Shown: one piece after another, positions 51,172-59,708 of the stretch
Layout of the letters: every line of letters begins with the position of its first letter
How positions within the stretch are numbered: position 1 is the first letter of the stretch
DNA from: Amycolatopsis taiwanensis DSM 45107
Lineage (GTDB): Bacteria; Actinomycetota; Actinomycetes; Mycobacteriales; Pseudonocardiaceae
Direction: 5' to 3'
Assembly (NCBI RefSeq): GCF_000519205.1
Contig: NZ_JAFB01000029.1
Span: forward strand, 1 to 64,000
Length of the DNA stretch: 64,000 nt
Made by a program: the position numbers and the translations under genes
The notes under the pieces: model-generated
What the model was told of the DNA's origin: nothing
Seen by the model: the letters and a program-made list of their open reading frames with translations, nothing else
Database searches by the model: none

Positions 51172-51198
51172 CTTGACATCATCTCGCTCAATGTCAAG
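51172..51198. promoter_or_regulatory. TetR operator upstream of the TetR-R2lox operon
   Basis: CTTGACAT (51172-51179) and ATGTCAAG (51191-51198) are perfect 8-bp inverted repeats with an 11-bp centre; another half site GCTTGAC follows at 51201. Each arm contains TTGACA, so the repressor would cover the -35 box of the minus-strand promoter. Confidence 0.65.
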
Positions 51199-51245
51199 AC
51201 GCTTGACCCAAGCCGTTACTTTGTAAAGCCCGATACCTTGGTGCC

Positions 51246-51863
51246 GTGGCGATCACGATCGGGTTCGACCTCGACATGACACTCATCGATCCGCGGCCCG
51301 GCATGGCCGCGGTGCTGAACACGCTCGGCGTGGAGGCGGGGCTGTCGCTGGACGGCGAGCACTTCGCGGCGAACCTCGGTCCGCCGCTGGATCACGTGCT
51401 GCGGGACTGCGGCGCACCCGAGGAACGGATTCCCGAGCTGGTGACCCGGTTTCGCGAGCTGTACCCGGAAATGGTGGTGGCCGGGACGGTGGCGCTGCCC
51501 GGCGCGCACGCGGCGCTCGAGGCGGTGCGCCGGGCAGGCGGCCGCACGCTGGTGGTCACCGGGAAGTACGCGCCGAACGCCGCGCTGCACGTCAAGGCGC
51601 TCGAGTTCGAGGTCGACCTGTTGGTCGGGGAGTTGTGGGCCCACCAGAAGGCCGTGGCGCTACGGGAGCATGGCGCGGTGGTCTACGTGGGCGACCACCT
51701 CGGCGACATCCGGGGCGCGCTGGCCGCGGACGCCGTTCCCGTCGGCGTCGCCACCGGACCGTGCGGCCGTGACGAACTCGTCGCGGCCGGGGCCGAGGTC
51801 GTCTTCGACAGCCTCGATGCGTTCCCCGCCTGGCTGGAAACGCGGCTGGCGAACGGGCTCTGA
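51246..51863 (+). CDS. HAD superfamily phosphatase
   Basis: A 205-residue HAD-IA hydrolase with GFDLDMTLIDPR (nucleophile Asp), VVTGKYAPNAALHV and VYVGDHLGDIRGALAADAVP (metal Asp). The cap is helical, as in phosphoglycolate phosphatases. The substrate is unknown. GTG 51246 is the only reasonable start; there is no clear Shine-Dalgarno. It is divergent from the R2lox regulator and converges on a small membrane gene. Confidence 0.9.
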   Translation: MAITIGFDLDMTLIDPRPGMAAVLNTLGVEAGLSLDGEHFAANLGPPLDHVLRDCGAPEERIPELVTRFRELYPEMVVAGTVALPGAHAALEAVRRAGGRTLVVTGKYAPNAALHVKALEFEVDLLVGELWAHQKAVALREHGAVVYVGDHLGDIRGALAADAVPVGVATGPCGRDELVAAGAEVVFDSLDAFPAWLETRLANGL

Positions 51864-51871
51864 TACCTCGC

Positions 51872-52093
51872 TCAGCGCGACCGGTGCTCGCGGACCAGGG
51901 CGATGAAGCCCAGCACCAGGCCCAGCGGCGTGGCCACCCCGGCGGCCGCGCTGAGCCACACCGGCAGCTCGCGCAGGCCCGCGGCGAACATGATGAACAC
52001 GGTCAGCACGGCGAGCACACCGACGGCGAACACCCCTATGCCCAGCCGCATGAGCCAGGGTTGACGCAGGTATGCCTTCGGCGATGTTTCCAT
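51872..52093 (-). CDS. Small two-helix membrane protein
   Basis: A 73-residue protein with two membrane segments (LMRLGIGVFAVGVLAVLTVF continuing to about residue 40, and LSAAAGVATPLGLVLGFIAL) between basic ends. Family unrecognised. ATG 52093 has no Shine-Dalgarno but lies 7 nt after TAACCT, a good -10, so the message is probably leaderless. It is divergent from the cold-shock gene. Confidence 0.75.
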   Translation of the reverse strand: METSPKAYLRQPWLMRLGIGVFAVGVLAVLTVFIMFAAGLRELPVWLSAAAGVATPLGLVLGFIALVREHRSR

Positions 52094-52213
52094 GAGACAA
52101 AGGTTAGCCCCACCCGTCACCCACCCCCGCCCGCAACGGAAAGGCTGCGCACCGCAGTCAGAAATCCTGTATCTACTTCTCCCGAGGGTGCCTACCGGGA
52201 TAGGCTGAAGGGC

Positions 52214-52241
52214 ACGCGTCCTGGGTACGCCCAGGGCGCGT
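52214..52241 (+). promoter_or_regulatory. Stable hairpin in the cold-shock gene 5' region
   Basis: ACGCGTCCTGGG pairs with CCCAGGGCGCGT (one G-U) around a TACG loop, of the very stable UNCG type. It lies about 30 nt before the csp start. Such leaders in cold-shock mRNAs can control stability or translation by temperature. Confidence 0.6.
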
Positions 52242-52269
52242 TCGTCGTGTAGCAGAGTGAAGGAATTGG

Positions 52270-52665
52270 GTGAGGGCAGTGCCGACCGGCAAGGTCAAGT
52301 GGTACGACGCGGAAAAGGGGTTCGGTTTCGTCACCCAGGACGGTGGCGAGGACGTGTACATCCGCAAGACCGCGCTACCGCAGGGCGTCGAGGCACTCAA
52401 GGCAGGTCAGCGGCTGGAGTTCGGCGTCGCCGACGGCCGGCGCGGGCCGCAAGCGCTGTCCGTCCGGCTGCTCGACGCCCCGCCGTCGGTGGCGGAGGCG
52501 CGCCGCCGTCCCGCCGAGGAGTTGCACGGTGTGATCGAGGATTTGATCAAACTGTTGGAGATGAAGGTGCAGCCGAACCTGCGCCGTGGGCGTTACCCGG
52601 ACCGCCGCAGCAGCAAGCCGATCGCCGAGGCCCTGCGCGCCATCGCCCGCGACCTCGACCCGTAA
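52270..52665 (+). CDS. Cold-shock protein with C-terminal extension
   Basis: A 131-residue protein. Residues 5-70 are a cold-shock OB fold ([20 protein letters not shown] with RNP1 KGFGFV; RNP2 is VYIRK, unlike the usual VFVH). Residues 75-131 are an additional helical, basic tail ([39 protein letters not shown]), absent from CspA. It binds single-stranded RNA or DNA; the tail may dimerise. The mycobacterial gene Rv0871 in the same position has the same length. GTG 52270 follows GAAGGAATTGG. Confidence 0.92.
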   Translation: MRAVPTGKVKWYDAEKGFGFVTQDGGEDVYIRKTALPQGVEALKAGQRLEFGVADGRRGPQALSVRLLDAPPSVAEARRRPAEELHGVIEDLIKLLEMKVQPNLRRGRYPDRRSSKPIAEALRAIARDLDP

Positions 52666-52670
52666 ACCGC

Positions 52671-53213
52671 TCAGCCGGGCTGGACCTGCAGCGACCAGTA
52701 GGCGCGCGCGACAAGTTGCGGGTTGCCGCTCTCGTCGAGAATCGGGTTGCCCGAGGCGTCCGCAGCGAACGCGGCGCCGAGTTGCTGGACCTCGACGACG
52801 ACGATCTGGTCGGCCGGTGCGTCCGGCGTCGCGGTGTAGGCGAGCTTGCTGTTGCGCGGGAAATACTGCTGCTTGGCCTGCAGCGCGCCGTTCGCGTCGG
52901 TGAACTGGGTGATCACCAGCCATGGCGTGTCACTGACTTCCACCGGCACCGACACCTGCACCGGTTTGCCGGGCCGGACCTTGAGGTTGACCGCGGCGTT
53001 CGGGTCCTTGCTGCAGTCGCGCACCAGGGCGTCGCAGTTGACGAGCGGCTTGGCGTTGACCGTGTGCCCGTCCGAGTAGAACGTGACCTCCGGTGGGCCC
53101 GCGGGCGCGCATGCGCTCAACGCGAGGGTGGCGCCGGCGAGGAGCAGGACCCCGCGCCAGGACCTCCTGCCCAGCACGCCACGATCCCGCCACAGTTTCC
53201 CGCTTCGCCGCAT
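52671..53213 (-). CDS. DUF2771 lipoprotein
   Basis: A 180-residue lipoprotein with a basic N-terminus, signal core GVLLLAGATLALSAC and lipobox LSAC. The exported domain (VTFYSDGHTVNAKPLVNCDA, KPVQVSVPVEVSDTPWLVIT, RAYWSLQVQPG) matches actinobacterial DUF2771 (Rv0875c type), possibly immunoglobulin-like. Function unknown. ATG 53213 is 19 bp after the MFS stop on the same strand, so the two form an operon as in mycobacteria. Confidence 0.83.
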   Translation of the reverse strand: MRRSGKLWRDRGVLGRRSWRGVLLLAGATLALSACAPAGPPEVTFYSDGHTVNAKPLVNCDALVRDCSKDPNAAVNLKVRPGKPVQVSVPVEVSDTPWLVITQFTDANGALQAKQQYFPRNSKLAYTATPDAPADQIVVVEVQQLGAAFAADASGNPILDESGNPQLVARAYWSLQVQPG

Positions 53214-53232
53214 GAGAAGAACCCTACGAGCA

Positions 53233-54969
53233 CTACTCTTCGGCGGCGCGGGCTGGGTACCGACCGCGCAGGCGGGGCAACAGGGAACCGCCGCGCTGCA
53301 CCTGGAAGGTCTGCGCCAGCCCGATCACCAGCAGTAGCGAGACCACCAGGAAGCCGACCCAGTAGACCGGCGGGAGCAGCAGGCCGACCGCACCGCCGAA
53401 GCACCAGGCCAGCTGAAGCACGGTTTCCGAGCGCCCGAACGCCGACGCCCGCGATTCCTCCGGCAGGTCCGCCTGGATGACCGCGTCCAGGCTGACCTTC
53501 GCCAGCGCGCTCGCCGTGGAGCCCACCAGCCCGACCACGGCCGCGGTGACGATCCCGGCGAAGATCGCCGCGAGGATGGTGGACGCGACGGCCGCGGCGA
53601 CCGCGGCCAGCACCACCTGGGTGGGATGGCCGAACTGCAGCCGCGAGCCGAGCGCGTTGCCGACGAACCCGCCCGCTCCGGCCGCCGCACCGATGGCGCC
53701 GAGCATCACCAGTTGAACGAACGGGCTGTCCCCGCTTTCCTCGGCCTGCGCCTTGACCGCGAACGCGGCGAACATCATCAAAAAGCCGGTCAGCACGCGG
53801 ACGGTTCCGTTGCCCCACAAGGCAACCACGACGTCGTGGCCCAGCACCTGCCGCCGCTTCTTCGCCTCGGGCTCGGGCCGAGCCATCAGCGACGTCGGCA
53901 CCTCGCCCTCGGTGACCTCCACCCAGGCGGGGATGCGCATCGACTGCCACGCGGCGGCGACACAGATCAGCGCGGTGAACCAGAGGGCGCCCGACGAGCC
54001 GGCAAACGAGCTCACGCCGCTGGCGAGCGCCCCGAACACCCCGCCCGCGGCCAGCCCGAACACGGTCAGCCGGGCGTTGGTCTTCGACAGAGTGATCTCG
54101 GGAGGCACGACTCTGGGCGTGATCGCCGATTTCAGCACGGTGAACGACTTCGACAGCACCATCATGCCCAGCGCCGCCGGATACAGGCCCCAGTCGTCGA
54201 AGTGCAGCGCCATGATCACGGCCATCAGCGCCTGGCCGACCGAGGAGACGCACATGGCGAGCCGGCGGCCCCGCTGGATCCGGTCCAGCGCCGGCCCGAT
54301 GACTGGTGCGACCAGCGCGAACGGGGCGATGGTGATGAGCAGGTAGAGGGCGACGCGCCCGCGGCCCTGGCCGCTGGTCGCCGCGAAGAACAGCGTGTTG
54401 GCCAGCGCCACGGCCATGGCCGCGTCGCTGGCGTAGTTCAGCATCACCGCGTAGGTGAGCTTGGTGAGCCCCGAACGGTCCGCGCCGTCGGCCGTGGTCG
54501 CCCGGCGGAACGCGTTGACCGCCCGGCCGCCGAGTTGGCGGCCGCGCAACGCGGCCACTCGCGTGACCGTGATCTTCTTCGGCATGCGCGGGAGCGCGCC
54601 GGCGGCGGCCTCGCTGCGGTGGAAATGCGTCTCTTCTTCGCGCGGTCGCTTTTCTTCGCGTGGCTGCTGCGGCGGGTAGCCGTTGGTGTCGTAGTGCTCG
54701 TAGAGCGGCTCGGTGCGGCGTGACGGCGGCGGATACGGGCGCGCGCCACGGGGTGGCATGGACCTGGCGTTTGGTGGGAAGGGCTCCGCTCGCCGCGGTT
54801 CCGGCCCGGGCCGGCGCATCGACGTCCGGCCCTGACCCGGGTCCATCGAGGGCGGTGGCGGGCGGCGGGACGGATCATGCGCCGCCGGAACCGGGCGCTG
54901 TGGCGGGCCGGCCGGGTGCCACCCTCGGCCGGCACCCGGTTCCGGTGTCCATTTACGCTTCCGCCCCAC
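53233..54969 (-). CDS. MFS transporter with long disordered N-terminus
   Basis: A 578-residue protein. The first 130 residues are Pro/Arg-rich and probably disordered; from about residue 150 there are 10-12 membrane segments (YAVMLNYASDAAMAVALANT, VALYLLITIAPFALVAPVIG with the MFS loop DRIQRGRR, and TGFLMMFAAFAVKAQ). It resembles Rv0876c. The substrate is unknown. GTG 54969 is taken; a start nearer residue 130 (e.g. MPKKITVTRVAALRG) cannot be excluded. Confidence 0.88.
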   Translation of the reverse strand: MGRKRKWTPEPGAGRGWHPAGPPQRPVPAAHDPSRRPPPPSMDPGQGRTSMRRPGPEPRRAEPFPPNARSMPPRGARPYPPPSRRTEPLYEHYDTNGYPPQQPREEKRPREEETHFHRSEAAAGALPRMPKKITVTRVAALRGRQLGGRAVNAFRRATTADGADRSGLTKLTYAVMLNYASDAAMAVALANTLFFAATSGQGRGRVALYLLITIAPFALVAPVIGPALDRIQRGRRLAMCVSSVGQALMAVIMALHFDDWGLYPAALGMMVLSKSFTVLKSAITPRVVPPEITLSKTNARLTVFGLAAGGVFGALASGVSSFAGSSGALWFTALICVAAAWQSMRIPAWVEVTEGEVPTSLMARPEPEAKKRRQVLGHDVVVALWGNGTVRVLTGFLMMFAAFAVKAQAEESGDSPFVQLVMLGAIGAAAGAGGFVGNALGSRLQFGHPTQVVLAAVAAAVASTILAAIFAGIVTAAVVGLVGSTASALAKVSLDAVIQADLPEESRASAFGRSETVLQLAWCFGGAVGLLLPPVYWVGFLVVSLLLVIGLAQTFQVQRGGSLLPRLRGRYPARAAEE

Positions 54970-55147
54970 GACTCAATCTTGCCTTAACCGCGCCGCGCGT
55001 GTACGGGTGATTGGTGTCTGCGTCACTGTTCCTCAACGAACGTGCGCGGGTAGACAGGCCGTGACACCCGTCGTCGGCTGCCGCTCAATCACGACGGCGG
55101 CCTACCTCCCAATGTCGTTTGCTGTTACCGCGGGCGCGCATGTCGCG

Positions 55148-55926
55148 TTATGCGTGGTCTTGCCCAAGTTGCCCCGTTACGAACTTGACCCGGAACATCG
55201 TGGGCCAGAGCTTGCCGGTGACGAGGAACTCGTCCGTGCCCGGGATCGCGGCGATGCCGTTGAGCACGTCCGCATCCTGCCGCTGCTGCGGCGTGAGCAG
55301 CCCCGAGGCGTCGATCCGCCCGGTGACCGTGCCGGAACCCGGGTCGATGCGGAGGATCTCGTTGGTCTGCCAAACGTTCGCATAAACGTCCTCGCCCACA
55401 CACTCGAGCTCGTTGAGCTGCGAAAAGGTCCGACCGTCGCCGTGCACGTGACGGTGCCCTGCGAGGCGAAGGTGACCGGGTCGCGGAAGGTGAGCTGGTC
55501 CGATCCATTGCTCATCACCAGCCGCCCCGGCTGGTGACACAGCCCCCAGCCCTCGCCCTGGTAGGAGACCCGCCGCAACTCGGCAAGCGTCGCGCTGTCG
55601 CGCTCGATCGCGACCCCGTTCTGCCAGGTCAGCTGCCACAGCTTTGGCCCGATCACGGTGATGCCCTCGCCGAACAAGGGCGTCGGCAGCGACACATCGA
55701 CCTGGGGTGGCTGCCCGGGCGGCCCGGCGCGCAGCGAGGACCGGCCCTGCAGGCCGGTGCTCTCGTACAACCGGTCACCGGCGAACTCAAGCCCTTCGGT
55801 GAACGCGGACGTATCGTGTGGCAAAGTGGCGAGCACCACCATCTGGAGGTTCGGCAGCCCGCTCGGCGCGGTCATTCCGCACGCGGTCAGCGTGGCCATC
55901 AGCAGGATGGTGAGGAGCGTGCGCAC
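55148..55926 (-). pseudogene. Glutamine cyclotransferase lipoprotein gene with a frameshift
   Basis: GTG 55926 begins a lipoprotein signal (TLLTILLMATLTACG, lipobox LTAC) and a glutamine cyclotransferase propeller (TSAFTEGLEFAGDRLYESTG, VIGPKLWQLTWQNGVAIERD, YQGEGWGLCHQPGRLVMSNG). After FASQGTVT the frame becomes nonsense, while the next frame continues correctly with GRTFSQLNELECVGEDVYAN, VWQTNEILRIDPGSG and LNGIAAIPGTDEFLVTGKLW. One base is missing near 55447 (GTCACGTGCAC where GTCACCGTGCAC is expected). The enzyme would cyclise N-terminal glutamine. It is either inactivated here or the base was lost in sequencing. Confidence 0.75.
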
Positions 55927-55977
55927 GGGACCCACCCTGACATGACTGCGCTGGCCTGAACACTGCACAATTGGGGC

Positions 55978-56760
55978 ATGACGCTCCTGCTCACCTTGGA
56001 CGACGGCGCGGTCCGGCGGGCACTGGCCGACGCCGTGGAGCTTGCCCGCGCGGCCGCGGTCGACGAGGCCGGGGCCGGGCAGGTCGGCGCCCACGTCGGG
56101 ATCCAGCCCGAGGACGCGGTCTCGGTCAGCCACCTGTTCGAGGCCGAGATGCCCGGCTACCGCGGCTGGCGCTGGTCGGTCACGGTGGCGACGGCGGGCG
56201 CCGGCGAGCCGGTGACGGTGAGCGAGGTCATGCTGACCCCGGGACCGGAGGCGCTGGTCGCGCCCAAGTGGGTGCCGTGGGAGCGCCGCGTGCGGGCGGG
56301 CGATCTCGGCGTCGGCGACATCTTCCCGACCGACGAGGACGATCCGCGCCTCGTCCCCGCGTACCTGAGCTCCGACGATCCCGCCGTCGAGGAGGTGGCG
56401 CGCGAGATCGGGCTCGGCCGGGTACACGTGCTGTCCCGGTTCGGCCGTCAGGAAGCCGCCACGCGGTGGCGGAACGGGGAGTTCGGGCCGCGCTCGGACA
56501 TGGCCCGCAGCGCGCCAGCGACCTGCGGCACCTGCGGTTTCTACCTTCAGCTGGCCGGTTCGCTGCGGGCCGCGTTCGGCGTGTGCGGCAACGAGATCTC
56601 CCCGGCCGACGGGCACGTGGTGAACACCGAGTACGGCTGCGGCGCACATTCCGAGGTCGAGGTCGAGGTGACCTCTTCGGTGCCGGTGGCCGAACTCGTC
56701 TACGACGACTCGCTGCTCGACATGGAGCCCCTGGGCAAGCCTGCCGGCGACGGTGAATGA
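55978..56760 (+). CDS. DUF3027 protein with zinc-finger-like cysteines
   Basis: A 260-residue cytosolic protein of the actinobacterial DUF3027 family (Rv0877 type). It has DEAGAGQVGAHVGIQPEDAV, EAEMPGYRGWRWSVTVATA, LGRVHVLSRFGRQEAATRWR and the cysteine-rich end CGTCGFYL, FGVCGNE and YGCGAHSE, which suggests a bound metal. Function unknown. ATG 55978 is used. Its end overlaps the next gene's GTG by 8 bp, so both may be cotranslated. Confidence 0.87.
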   Translation: MTLLLTLDDGAVRRALADAVELARAAAVDEAGAGQVGAHVGIQPEDAVSVSHLFEAEMPGYRGWRWSVTVATAGAGEPVTVSEVMLTPGPEALVAPKWVPWERRVRAGDLGVGDIFPTDEDDPRLVPAYLSSDDPAVEEVAREIGLGRVHVLSRFGRQEAATRWRNGEFGPRSDMARSAPATCGTCGFYLQLAGSLRAAFGVCGNEISPADGHVVNTEYGCGAHSEVEVEVTSSVPVAELVYDDSLLDMEPLGKPAGDGE

Positions 56761-59518
56761 TCACCTCGTGAGCGAGTCGGCGGAAGTTTCCGCGCGCGAA
56801 GAAGATCCGTTCGAAACCGGGGCGCTGCGGGAAGCGGTGTTGCGCGCGTGGCGCGACTCGCCGACCCGGCTCACCGAGGACACCAACGTCGAGCACGACC
56901 TGCGGGTCGGGGCCTACCGGGACCGGCTGTTCGTCGAGTTGGCCCAGAACGCCGCCGACGCGGCGCTTACCGCGGGCACTCCCGGCACCGTCCGAGTGTC
57001 TGTTGTGGATGGTGAGTTGCGGTTCGCCAACACCGGTGCACCGCTGGACGCGCCCGGGGTGGAAGCCCTCTCGTCGCTGCGTGCCTCGGCGAAACAGGCG
57101 GGCACCGTCGGCCAGTTCGGGGTCGGGTTCGCGGCCGTGCTCGCGGTCAGCACCGAGCCCCGGGTGATCTCGCGTACCGGCGGGGTCGCGTTTTCCGAGT
57201 CGCGTACCCGGGAAGCCATCGGGACTGCCGGAGATGTGCCCGTGTTGCGGCTGCCGTGGCCGGTCGACGAGCAGCCGCCGGAGGGGTTCGACACCGAGGT
57301 GCGGCTGCCGCTGCTCGCGGCGATCGATCCCGATGACCTGCTCGACCGTCTCGCCGTGGAGGTCGAGGACCTGCTGCTCGCGCTGCCCTGGCTGGCCCGG
57401 TTCGAGGTCGACGGCGTCGTTTGGACGCGGTCCGAAGTTGACGGTGAGGTCGTGCTGGCGACGCCGGAGGACGTGCGGCGCTGGCTCACCCGGTCCGGCC
57501 CCGGCTGGCTGTGGGCGGTGCCGGTCGAGGACGGACCGGTTCCGCTGGAACGTGACGTCCTGCACGCGCCGACGCCGACCGACGAGCGCCTGTCGTTGCC
57601 TGCCCGGCTGATCGCGTCGGTTCCGCTGGAACCCTCGCGCCGCCGCCTGCTGCCGGACGCCGGAGCCGCACTGGAGGCAGCCGCGCGTGGCTATCCCGAA
57701 CTGGTCCGAGCGCTTCCCCCGGACGACCGGCTCACGCTGGTGCCCAAGGCCGGCTTCCCGCTGTCCGAAGCCGACGGCAGGTTGCGCGAATACGTGGTGC
57801 GGCAGCTCGCCGAGCAACCCTGGCTGCCCGCGGCCGGTGGCGGTGAGCTGGCCGGTTCGGGCGCGCGCGTGCTGGGTGTGGAGTCGCCCGTTCTGATCGG
57901 CTTGCTCGCGCCGATCGTGCCGCGCCTGGTCACCGCGTGCGGACCCGAGCCGGCTCGTGTACTGGCCGCCGTGGGCGCCGAGCGGCTCGACCTGCCGGAA
58001 CTGATCGAGATGCTGACCGGCGTCGATCGCCCGCCGCCCTGGTGGCATTCGCTCTTCGACGAGTTGCAGACGTTGCTGGAAGCGCATGCGGTGTCCGCGG
58101 ACGACCTCGGGGCCCTGCCGGTGCCGCTCGCCGACGGTCGCACCGTGCCCGGCCCGCGCGGCGCCCTGCTCTTCGGCGGTGAGCTGCTGGAGTTGCTGGC
58201 CCGGGCGGAGGTCACCGGCCTGCGGCTGGTCCACCCCGACGCCGCGCACCCGCTGCTGTTGCGCCTGGGCGCGAGCCGGGCCGAGGCGGCCGAGGTGCTC
58301 GACGCGCCCGCGCTGCGGGAGGCGGTGGACCGCAGCGTCGAGGACGCACAGTCCGGTTTGGACATCCTGCCACTCGTGGAAGCCGTGCTGCGACTGGCTT
58401 CCGAGGCGTCGGCGAGCGGGCTGGGTGCGCTCGCCCTGCCCGCGTCGGACGGGTGGCGCCGAGCGGACGAACTGGTGTTGCCGACCTCGCCGATCCTCGA
58501 GGTCCTCGATCCCGATGCGCTCGAGGGCGACGGCCCGCTTTCCGTGCTGGACGCGGATTTCGCCGATGAGTGGCCGGCCGAGACGTTGACCCGGGTCGGC
58601 GTGCTCGACGGCTTCGTGGTGACGGAGGGGGAGATCCGCGATCTCGACCTGGTGGCCGACGACGCCTGGCCGCAGGCGCTCCGGCTGCTCGCCGGGCAGC
58701 GGGAGACGTGGCAGGCGCTGACCGGTCCGGCGGGCCAGTGGCTGGCCCGTAACGCCGTGCTCGCCGGCCGTGCGCCGGAGGACTGGCGGCTGCCGGACGC
58801 TTCGGCGCTGGCCGGGCTGTACGACCCGGTTCCGGACGTCGGCGTGCGCCTCGACGTGCTCGCAGCAGTCGGGGTCCGCGCCGAGTTGACGGTGGCCGAT
58901 CTCGACGACGCGGCCGACCTGCTGGACCGCCTGGGCGATCAGGCCCGGACGATCGCGCCTGGGCTGACTTCGCGGGCGTATGCCGCCGTCGTCGACGCCG
59001 ACCTGGAATGGCCGGACCTGGACCCGCCCGAGCGGGTTCGCGCGCTTGACGGCACGGTGCTGGACGCCGAGGACGCTGCCGTCCTGGACCGGCCGTGGCT
59101 GATCGCGGTATGGCCGTCTGCCCGCCTGGTGGCCACCGCGCCGGGCCGGGCCGAGACACTCGCCGAACTGCTCGACGTGCCACTGCTGAGCGAACTGGTC
59201 TCCGCTCGTGTGCCGGATGACGGTGAGTACGTGCCGTGGTCGGAGCTGACCGCCATCACCATGGTCGCGGAGTTGCTCGACATCCCGGTGCCCGACGGCG
59301 GGGTCGTCGTGCACGAGGAACTGGTGGTCGAGGTTGACGGTGTCAAGCACGCCGCGCCGTGGTGGGTCCAAAGTGGTTCGTTTCACGGGGAACAACACGC
59401 CGAGGACACGCCATTCGGTCTCGCGCGCGCCTTCTCCTGGGCCACCGGCCGCTGGTCCGACCGCCACCTCATCACCGCGCTACTCGAGGACCCCGACCCC
59501 GCCGCCTCCCTCGCCTAA
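56753..59518 (+). CDS. Large sacsin/Hsp90-like ATPase
   Basis: A 921-residue protein. The first 230 residues form a GHKL/Hsp90-type ATP site: LFVELAQNAADAALTAGTPG, LRFANTGAPLD and VGQFGVGFAAVLAV, as in sacsin. The remaining 690 residues are Leu/Asp-rich, contain recurrent segments (LPVPLADGRTVPGPRGALLF; ALPASDGWRRADELVLP), and have no other domain I know; there is no C-terminal Hsp90 MEEVD or HSP90 middle domain. Chaperone or signalling roles are possible. GTG 56753 is used, GTG 56768 is the alternative. The DUF3027 overlap suggests a functional pair. Confidence 0.85.
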   Translation: MNDHLVSESAEVSAREEDPFETGALREAVLRAWRDSPTRLTEDTNVEHDLRVGAYRDRLFVELAQNAADAALTAGTPGTVRVSVVDGELRFANTGAPLDAPGVEALSSLRASAKQAGTVGQFGVGFAAVLAVSTEPRVISRTGGVAFSESRTREAIGTAGDVPVLRLPWPVDEQPPEGFDTEVRLPLLAAIDPDDLLDRLAVEVEDLLLALPWLARFEVDGVVWTRSEVDGEVVLATPEDVRRWLTRSGPGWLWAVPVEDGPVPLERDVLHAPTPTDERLSLPARLIASVPLEPSRRRLLPDAGAALEAAARGYPELVRALPPDDRLTLVPKAGFPLSEADGRLREYVVRQLAEQPWLPAAGGGELAGSGARVLGVESPVLIGLLAPIVPRLVTACGPEPARVLAAVGAERLDLPELIEMLTGVDRPPPWWHSLFDELQTLLEAHAVSADDLGALPVPLADGRTVPGPRGALLFGGELLELLARAEVTGLRLVHPDAAHPLLLRLGASRAEAAEVLDAPALREAVDRSVEDAQSGLDILPLVEAVLRLASEASASGLGALALPASDGWRRADELVLPTSPILEVLDPDALEGDGPLSVLDADFADEWPAETLTRVGVLDGFVVTEGEIRDLDLVADDAWPQALRLLAGQRETWQALTGPAGQWLARNAVLAGRAPEDWRLPDASALAGLYDPVPDVGVRLDVLAAVGVRAELTVADLDDAADLLDRLGDQARTIAPGLTSRAYAAVVDADLEWPDLDPPERVRALDGTVLDAEDAAVLDRPWLIAVWPSARLVATAPGRAETLAELLDVPLLSELVSARVPDDGEYVPWSELTAITMVAELLDIPVPDGGVVVHEELVVEVDGVKHAAPWWVQSGSFHGEQHAEDTPFGLARAFSWATGRWSDRHLITALLEDPDPAASLA

Positions 59519-59526
59519 CCCCATCC

Positions 59527-59690
59527 GCGCGAGTCCCCCGTTCCCGTCACGCGAGTCCCACGTTCCCGTAGCGCGAGTCCCCCGTTCCGGTCGCGCGAGT
59601 CCCCCGTTCCCGTCGCGCGAGTCCCCCGTTGCCGTCGCGCGAGTCCCCCGTTGCCGTCGTGCGAGTTCGGCGGTGCGGTTGGGCGAGTTG
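59527..59690. repeat. Array of 22-bp repeats between convergent genes
   Basis: About seven units of GCGAGTCCCCCGTTCCCGTC plus two bases (exactly 22 bp between successive GAGT at 59597, 59619 and 59641) follow the sacsin-like gene. The same unit is inverted at 60301. It occupies the space between convergent genes. Confidence 0.85.
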
Positions 59691-59708
59691 AGCTTCGAGC
59701 GTCGTCAC

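Noticed and set aside
56228-59467. A 1079-codon minus-strand ORF opposite the sacsin-like gene
   Set aside because: Composition is that of a shadow frame, and the plus strand has clear ATP-site motifs.
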